Below, piece after piece: positions 59,735 to 64,000 of a stretch of DNA of 64,000 nt. The notes beneath the pieces were generated by a model that searched no databases, had not been told where the DNA came from, and saw only the letters and a program-made list of their open reading frames with translations. The position numbers were made by a program, and so were the translations under genes. The stretch comes from Streptomyces formicae. Its GTDB lineage: Bacteria > Actinomycetota > Actinomycetes > Streptomycetales > Streptomycetaceae. The stretch is from positions 3,782,001 through 3,846,000 of the forward strand of contig NZ_CP071872.1 of assembly GCF_022647665.1 (NCBI RefSeq), read 5' to 3'. Positions within the stretch are counted from its first letter, which is position 1, and each line of letters starts with the position of its first letter.

Positions 59735-59858
59735 TGTCGATCGTTCTTGGGAGGAGAATCCCGGCTTACAGTTCCCGCCAATCCGGTCCCGCCAATCCGG
59801 TCCCGCCGATCCGGCTGCGGACCTCTGCCCCACTCCCTCATTCGGACGGAGGAGCATC

Positions 59859-61037
59859 GTGACCATCCTCGACATGGACAGCGCCCTTGCGGGCCTGTAC
59901 CGGGACTTCGACCGCCACCATCTGCTGCCGCTGTGGACCCAGCGCGAGGATCTGATGCCGCACGCGCCGCGGCCCGCGGCCGTGCCGCACCTGTGGCGCT
60001 GGAGCGAGCTGTACCCGCTGGCCGAGCGCGCCGGCGCGCTCGTACCCGTCGGCCGCGGCGGCGAGCGCCGGGCCGTCGCCATCGCCAATCCGGGCCTTCC
60101 CGGGCTGCCCTATGCCACGTCCACGCTCTGGGCCGCCGTGCAGTACCTCGGCCCGAAGGAGGTCGCGCCCGACCACCGGCACAGCCAGAACGCCTTCCGT
60201 TTCGTCCTGGAGGGCGAAGGCGTCTGGACGGTCGTGAACGGCGACCCGGTGGCGATGCGCCGCGGCGACCTGCTGCTCACGCCCGGCTGGGCCTGGCACG
60301 GCCACCACAACACCCTGGACGCACCCATGGCCTGGCTCGACGGTCTGGACATCCCTCTCGCCTCCCAACTCGATGCCACTTTCTTCGAGTTCGGCCCCGA
60401 CGAGGTCACCGACCGCTCCACGCCGCGGCACTCCCGTGGCGAGCGGCTCTGGGGCCATCCGGGACTGGTGCCCGTCGCGGCCCCTGCCGACGGACCCGAG
60501 GCCGCTCCCAGCTCGCCGCTGGCCGCCTACCGCTGGGAGCACACCGACGCCGCCCTCAGGGCCCAGCTGGAGCTGGAGGCCGAGGGTCACGACGGCACGC
60601 TGGAGCACGGGCACGCGGCCGTACGCTTCACACACCCCGGCACGGGCGGGGACGCCCTGCCCACCCTGCGCACCGAGATGCACCGGCTGCGCGCGGGCGT
60701 CACGACCACGGCGCGCCGGGAGACCGGCTCCTCGGTGTGGCAGGTCTTCGACGGCAGCGGAACCATCAGCCTCGACGGGCGCGTACGGCAGGTGAGCCGG
60801 GGCGATCTGTTCGCCGTACCGCCGTGGTGCACGGTCGCGATCGCGGCGCACGACACGCTGGACCTGTTCCGGTTCAGCGACGCGCCCGTCTTCGAGCGCC
60901 TCGGATTCGCCCGCAGCGAGACCGTCGAGATGACCGAGGCGGAGGCGACCGACGTGGTCGAGGCGTTCGACGCGGCCGAGGCCATCGAGGCCACCGGAAC
61001 CTCCGGCACCGCCGACGCCGTCGGAGGTGCCCGGTGA
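59859..61037 (+). CDS. Gentisate 1,2-dioxygenase (bicupin)
   Basis: A 392-residue ring-cleavage dioxygenase converting gentisate to maleylpyruvate. The first cupin has PDHRHSQNAFRFVLEGEG (iron-binding His residues) and GDLLLTPGWAWHGHHN; the second has TEMHRLRAGVTTTARRE, SSVWQVFDGSG and GDLFAVPPW, whose metal site looks degenerate, as is usual. Gentisate dioxygenases are normally about 350 residues; an acidic tail (EMTEAEATDVVEAFDAAEAI) explains the extra length. The GTG has GGAGGAG just upstream. It overlaps the next gene (GTGA), forming an operon with the hydrolase and isomerase. Confidence 0.9.
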   Translation: MTILDMDSALAGLYRDFDRHHLLPLWTQREDLMPHAPRPAAVPHLWRWSELYPLAERAGALVPVGRGGERRAVAIANPGLPGLPYATSTLWAAVQYLGPKEVAPDHRHSQNAFRFVLEGEGVWTVVNGDPVAMRRGDLLLTPGWAWHGHHNTLDAPMAWLDGLDIPLASQLDATFFEFGPDEVTDRSTPRHSRGERLWGHPGLVPVAAPADGPEAAPSSPLAAYRWEHTDAALRAQLELEAEGHDGTLEHGHAAVRFTHPGTGGDALPTLRTEMHRLRAGVTTTARRETGSSVWQVFDGSGTISLDGRVRQVSRGDLFAVPPWCTVAIAAHDTLDLFRFSDAPVFERLGFARSETVEMTEAEATDVVEAFDAAEAIEATGTSGTADAVGGAR

Positions 61038-61870
61038 AGCTCGCCACCCTCCGCACCGCCGACGGCACCGCCGCCGTACGCGTCGACGGCACCCGGGCCG
61101 TGGAGACCGGACTGCCCGACGTCGGCGCCCTCCTCGCCCTGCCCGGCTGGAAGGACGTCGCCGCCGCGGCATCCGGGCCGGAGCACGCGCTGGACGAGGC
61201 CGACTTCGCACCCGTCGTCCCACGCCCAGGGAAGATCATCTGCGTCGGTCTCAACTACCGCCGACACATCCTGGAGATGGGCCGCGACCTGCCCGAACAC
61301 CCCACCCTCTTCGCCAAGTTCGCCTCGTCCCTCATCGGGGCCGCCGACGACATCGTGCTCCCGTGGGCGTCCGATGCCATGGACTGGGAGGGAGAGCTCG
61401 CCGTCGTGATCGGCAGCCCGGCGCGGCACATACGTCCCGAGGACGCGGCCCGTCACATCGCCGGGTACGCGGTGCTCAACGACGTCACCGCACGCGACTG
61501 GCAGTTCCGCACCCGCGAATGGCTCCAGGGCAAGACGTTCGAGGCGACCACACCGCTCGGTCCCGTGCTCGTGACGGAGGACGACCCGGGCCTCGACCGG
61601 GGCTCGATGGAGCTGCTCTGCGAGGTGGACGGACAGGTCGTCCAGCGCGCGGACACCGCCGACCTCGTCTTCGGACCCGAAACGCTCGTCTCGTACATCT
61701 CCACCGTTCTCACGCTGGAGCCGGGCGATGTGATCGCCACCGGCACGCCCGGCGGCGTCGGCCACGCGCGTACCCCGCAGCGCTACCTCACCGACGGTTC
61801 CGTGGTGACGACACGGATCAGTGGGATCGGCGAACTGCGCAACGTCTGCCGGGCGGAGAAGCTCGGATGA
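61034..61870 (+). CDS. Fumarylpyruvate hydrolase (FAH family)
   Basis: A 278-residue enzyme. PGKIICVGLNYRRHILEMGR starts the FAH fold, DWEGELAVVIG has the metal-binding Glu/Asp, AGYAVLNDVTARDWQ and GKTFEATTPLGP follow, and LEPGDVIATGTPGGVG closes the active site. In this operon it should hydrolyse fumarylpyruvate to fumarate and pyruvate, the last step of gentisate catabolism. Both ends overlap neighbouring genes by four bases. Confidence 0.9.
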   Translation: MKLATLRTADGTAAVRVDGTRAVETGLPDVGALLALPGWKDVAAAASGPEHALDEADFAPVVPRPGKIICVGLNYRRHILEMGRDLPEHPTLFAKFASSLIGAADDIVLPWASDAMDWEGELAVVIGSPARHIRPEDAARHIAGYAVLNDVTARDWQFRTREWLQGKTFEATTPLGPVLVTEDDPGLDRGSMELLCEVDGQVVQRADTADLVFGPETLVSYISTVLTLEPGDVIATGTPGGVGHARTPQRYLTDGSVVTTRISGIGELRNVCRAEKLG

Positions 61871-62631
61871 CGCACACCATGGGCCTTCTGGGTGCCGTCC
61901 ACGAGGACCTGCTCGGCACGCGCCTGGAGTGGCTGCGCGCGGGCACGGATCTGCTGTTGGCCCACACCGACGGGCTGACCGACGCCGAGGTGACGGCCCC
62001 GTCGCTCCTGCCCGGCTGGAGCCGCGCCCACCTCCTCGCCCATCTCGCCCGCAACGCCGACGCCCTGCTCAATCTGCTCACCTGGGCGCGTACGGGCGTC
62101 GAGACGCCGATGTACACCGATCTGGCACAGCGTGAACGGGACATCGAGCAGGGCGCCTGCGCACCGCCCGCCCGGCTGCGCGCCGATGTCCGCGCGACGG
62201 CCGCCGGTCTCGACGCGGCGATCGCCGAACTGCCGTCGCGGTCCTGGACCGCTCCGGTCCGCAGCGCACTCGGCCGTGACATCCCCGCCTCCGACGTGCC
62301 CTGGCTGCGGGTCCGCGAGCTCTGGATCCACCTCGTGGACCTCGGCACCGGAGCCTCGTTCGGCGATCTGCCCACCGCACTCGTGGACGCCCTGCTGACC
62401 GATGTGGCGGGCGCGCTGGGCAGGCGGCCGGGCGTTCCGGAACTGCTCCTGGAGGCCACGGACCGTACGGAGACGGCCTGGCGGCTGCCGGCCGGAGCCG
62501 CTGGTCCCGCGCGCGTCACCGGTTCCGCCGCCGGTCTGCTGGCCCTGCTGACGGGCCGCACGGGCGACGCGTCGGTGCGCGGCCTCGATCCGCGTCCCGA
62601 CGAACTGACGGCCATCCCCGTCTGGTTGTGA
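61867..62631 (+). CDS. Mycothiol-dependent maleylpyruvate isomerase
   Basis: A 254-residue DinB-fold protein: LLPGWSRAHLLAHLARNADALLNL has the first metal-ligand His and PWLRVRELWIHLVDLGTG the other ligands, with a C-terminal MDMPI-type extension (WRLPAGAAGPARVTGSAAGLLALLTGR). Isomerises maleylpyruvate to fumarylpyruvate using mycothiol, which places the organism among actinobacteria. The ATG overlaps the preceding stop (ATGA). The operon order (dioxygenase, hydrolase, isomerase) gives the complete lower pathway. Confidence 0.92.
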   Translation: MTHTMGLLGAVHEDLLGTRLEWLRAGTDLLLAHTDGLTDAEVTAPSLLPGWSRAHLLAHLARNADALLNLLTWARTGVETPMYTDLAQRERDIEQGACAPPARLRADVRATAAGLDAAIAELPSRSWTAPVRSALGRDIPASDVPWLRVRELWIHLVDLGTGASFGDLPTALVDALLTDVAGALGRRPGVPELLLEATDRTETAWRLPAGAAGPARVTGSAAGLLALLTGRTGDASVRGLDPRPDELTAIPVWL

Positions 62632-62697
62632 ACCCTGCGCGGGACCAACCCCGACCGCCCGTCGATCCGCCCCCGCCGACGTGGGAGGAGAACCACC

Positions 62698-63900
62698 ATG
62701 ACCACCACCGCACCCGATCGGACCGGCCGGTCCTGTAACGCCGACGAGGTCATCGTCGTCGGCGGCGGAATCGGCGGTCTGACCACTGCCCTGGCGCTCG
62801 CGCGCGGCGGACGGCCCGTCCTCGTACTGGAGCGTGCAGATGCCTTCACCGAGATCGGCGCGGGCCTCCAGCTCGCGCCCAACGCCACCCGTGTCCTCGA
62901 CCGCCTCGGCGTCCTGGAACGCGTCGTCGCCGCGGGCGTGCTCCCTCGCCGCCTCGTCTTCCACTCCGCACTGAGCGGCCGCGAACTCACCCATCTCGAC
63001 CTGGGAGACGCCTGCCGCGAGCGGTACGGCGGACCGTACGTCGTCCTGCACCGCAGCGATCTGCTCGCCATCCTGGTCGACGCCTGCCGCGCGGCCGGCG
63101 TGGCGCTGGAGAACGGCAGGCACGTCGTCTCCGTCACCGACGAGCCGGACCGTGCCGTCGTCACCTGCGCGGACGGGGCCGCGTACGAAGGTGCGCTGGC
63201 GGTCGGGGCCGACGGGCTGCGCTCCGGCGTGCGCTCCCGGTTCAGCGACGACGAGCCGGTCTGCTCCGGCTACGTGGCCTACCGGGGCGCGGTCCCGATG
63301 GAGCAGGTCAGCGGCGCCGGCGAACTCCATGACGTACGCGTCTGGTTCGGGCCCGGGCTGCATCTGGTCCAGTACCCGCTGCGGACCGGGTCGCTCTTCA
63401 ACCAGGTGGCGGTCTTCCGCAGTCCGCGCCACGCGGCGGGCGATACGGAGTGGGGTACTCCGGACGAACTCGACGAGGTCTTCTCCGCGACCTGCGCCCA
63501 GGTACGCGAGGCCGTCCCGGCGCTGTGGCGGCACATGCGCTGGCCGATGTACGACCGTGAGCCGCTGGATACCTGGGCGGCGGGCCGCACGGTGCTCCTC
63601 GGCGACGCGGCCCACCCGATGCTGCAGTACCTGGCGCAGGGCGCGTGCCAGGCGATCGAGGACGCCGTTGCCCTGGTCCGCGCGCTCGACGGTGCGGCCG
63701 GCGGGCTCGGCGCGGCTCTGAAGACGTACGAGGAACAGCGCGTACCGCGCACGACCCGGGTGCAGCGGACCGCCCGGGTCTGGGGCGACATCTGGCACGT
63801 CGAGGGCGTGGCAGCGCTCCTGCGCGACGAGCTTTTTGTGCAGCGCCGCCCCGACGACCACCGGCACGTCGACTGGCTGTACGGCACGGCTGCCGGCTGA
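62698..63900 (+). CDS. 3-Hydroxybenzoate 6-hydroxylase-like FAD monooxygenase
   Basis: A 400-residue flavoprotein. VIVVGGGIGGLTTALALARGG is the FAD-binding loop, VGADGLRSGVRSRF the DG motif of group A hydroxylases and RTVLLGDAAHPMLQYLAQGACQ the GD motif. Together with the operon it is best read as the NADH-dependent 3-hydroxybenzoate 6-hydroxylase that makes gentisate; salicylate 5-hydroxylase activity is the main alternative, but that is usually multi-component. The ATG has GGGAGGAG upstream, and 66 bases separate it from the isomerase gene. Confidence 0.88.
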   Translation: MTTTAPDRTGRSCNADEVIVVGGGIGGLTTALALARGGRPVLVLERADAFTEIGAGLQLAPNATRVLDRLGVLERVVAAGVLPRRLVFHSALSGRELTHLDLGDACRERYGGPYVVLHRSDLLAILVDACRAAGVALENGRHVVSVTDEPDRAVVTCADGAAYEGALAVGADGLRSGVRSRFSDDEPVCSGYVAYRGAVPMEQVSGAGELHDVRVWFGPGLHLVQYPLRTGSLFNQVAVFRSPRHAAGDTEWGTPDELDEVFSATCAQVREAVPALWRHMRWPMYDREPLDTWAAGRTVLLGDAAHPMLQYLAQGACQAIEDAVALVRALDGAAGGLGAALKTYEEQRVPRTTRVQRTARVWGDIWHVEGVAALLRDELFVQRRPDDHRHVDWLYGTAAG

Positions 63901-63933
63901 CCGTCCCGGCCCACGCACTCTCCTGGAGATCAT

Positions 63934-64000
63934 GTGAAACCGAACCCCGCGCATCCGCGCGTGTCCGAGCCGCCGGTACGACGGAGACCGTCCTGGATCG
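63934..64000 (+). CDS. N-terminal fragment of the next gene (cut by window end)
   Basis: A GTG preceded by GGAG begins 22 codons (KPNPAHPRVSEPPVRRRPSW) that run to the window edge. The basic, polar start would suit a membrane transporter for the aromatic substrate, but nothing in the fragment proves it. Confidence 0.4.
   Translation, partial: MKPNPAHPRVSEPPVRRRPSWI

Noticed and set aside
1..64000. tRNA or rRNA genes
   Set aside because: No T-arm-like GGTTCGAATC stretch with matching acceptor stem or rRNA-like segment was found by eye; a covariance search was not possible.

Overview
This is a GC-rich actinomycete window, almost certainly Streptomyces or a close relative. The signs are strong G/C bias at third codon positions, many GTG starts, ATGA/GTGA-coupled operons, a mycothiol-type maleylpyruvate isomerase, Tat-type signal peptides, and IS701/IS3/IS630 elements of the kind common in streptomycetes. 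The mix of intact accessory operons, decayed genes, insertion sequences and conjugation remnants looks like a chromosome arm rather than the core.

Layout. 1-5 kb: end of an unknown gene, an FAD/NAD(P)-binding protein, a DUF427 protein, a dienelactone hydrolase-like protein, and an ECF-like sigma factor coupled to a YCII protein. 5.4-11.2 kb: the most unusual locus. Four minus-strand genes alternate between a beta-propeller lectin-like protein and a Ser/Thr-rich protein whose amphipathic hairpin resembles a beta-pore-forming toxin; a HELGH zincin-like gene is transcribed divergently. None of the five has a visible signal peptide. 11.3-20 kb: two exported endonuclease/exonuclease/phosphatase-fold proteins around a LacI-controlled sugar ABC transporter with a GH5-like glycosidase. 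20.5-25 kb: a membrane-anchored DsbA-like protein, a 160-bp MITE-like element, a narK remnant, an IS701-family element and a broken GntR regulator.

25-41 kb: KatG, two tandem MuiA/DUF4139 proteins (one frameshifted), a DUF4235 protein, a PEP mutase-like enzyme, an IS3 element, small membrane proteins, then a compact operon (36.8-40.6 kb) with two UbiA-type prenyltransferases, an all-alpha prenyl-synthase-like protein and a DUF374-like acyltransferase, with a methyltransferase divergent from it. 40.7-50.5 kb is a decay zone: remnants of SpoIIE/HATPase, a secreted metallopeptidase, LacI, GH16 and a PDR/VanB reductase, two short tandem repeats and an IS630 element, among a few intact genes (hemerythrin, DinB, two hypotheticals).

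50.5-57 kb: a stand-alone CHAT protease-like protein, then a coupled labdane-type diterpene trio: GGPP synthase, class II cyclase with a DxDD motif, class I synthase with DDxxD and NSE motifs. 57-58.9 kb: a graveyard of conjugation, GH95 and SPASM fragments. 59-64 kb: an IclR-controlled 3-hydroxybenzoate/gentisate pathway (6-hydroxylase, dioxygenase, isomerase, fumarylpyruvate hydrolase) with a perfect operator palindrome over the iclR start.

At least five frame breaks sit at or near G/C runs in otherwise well preserved reading frames, four of them repaired by adding one base. They may be recent mutations or residual assembly errors and should be checked in reads before those genes are called dead. 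All functional calls rest on motif recognition by eye; no database search was run.
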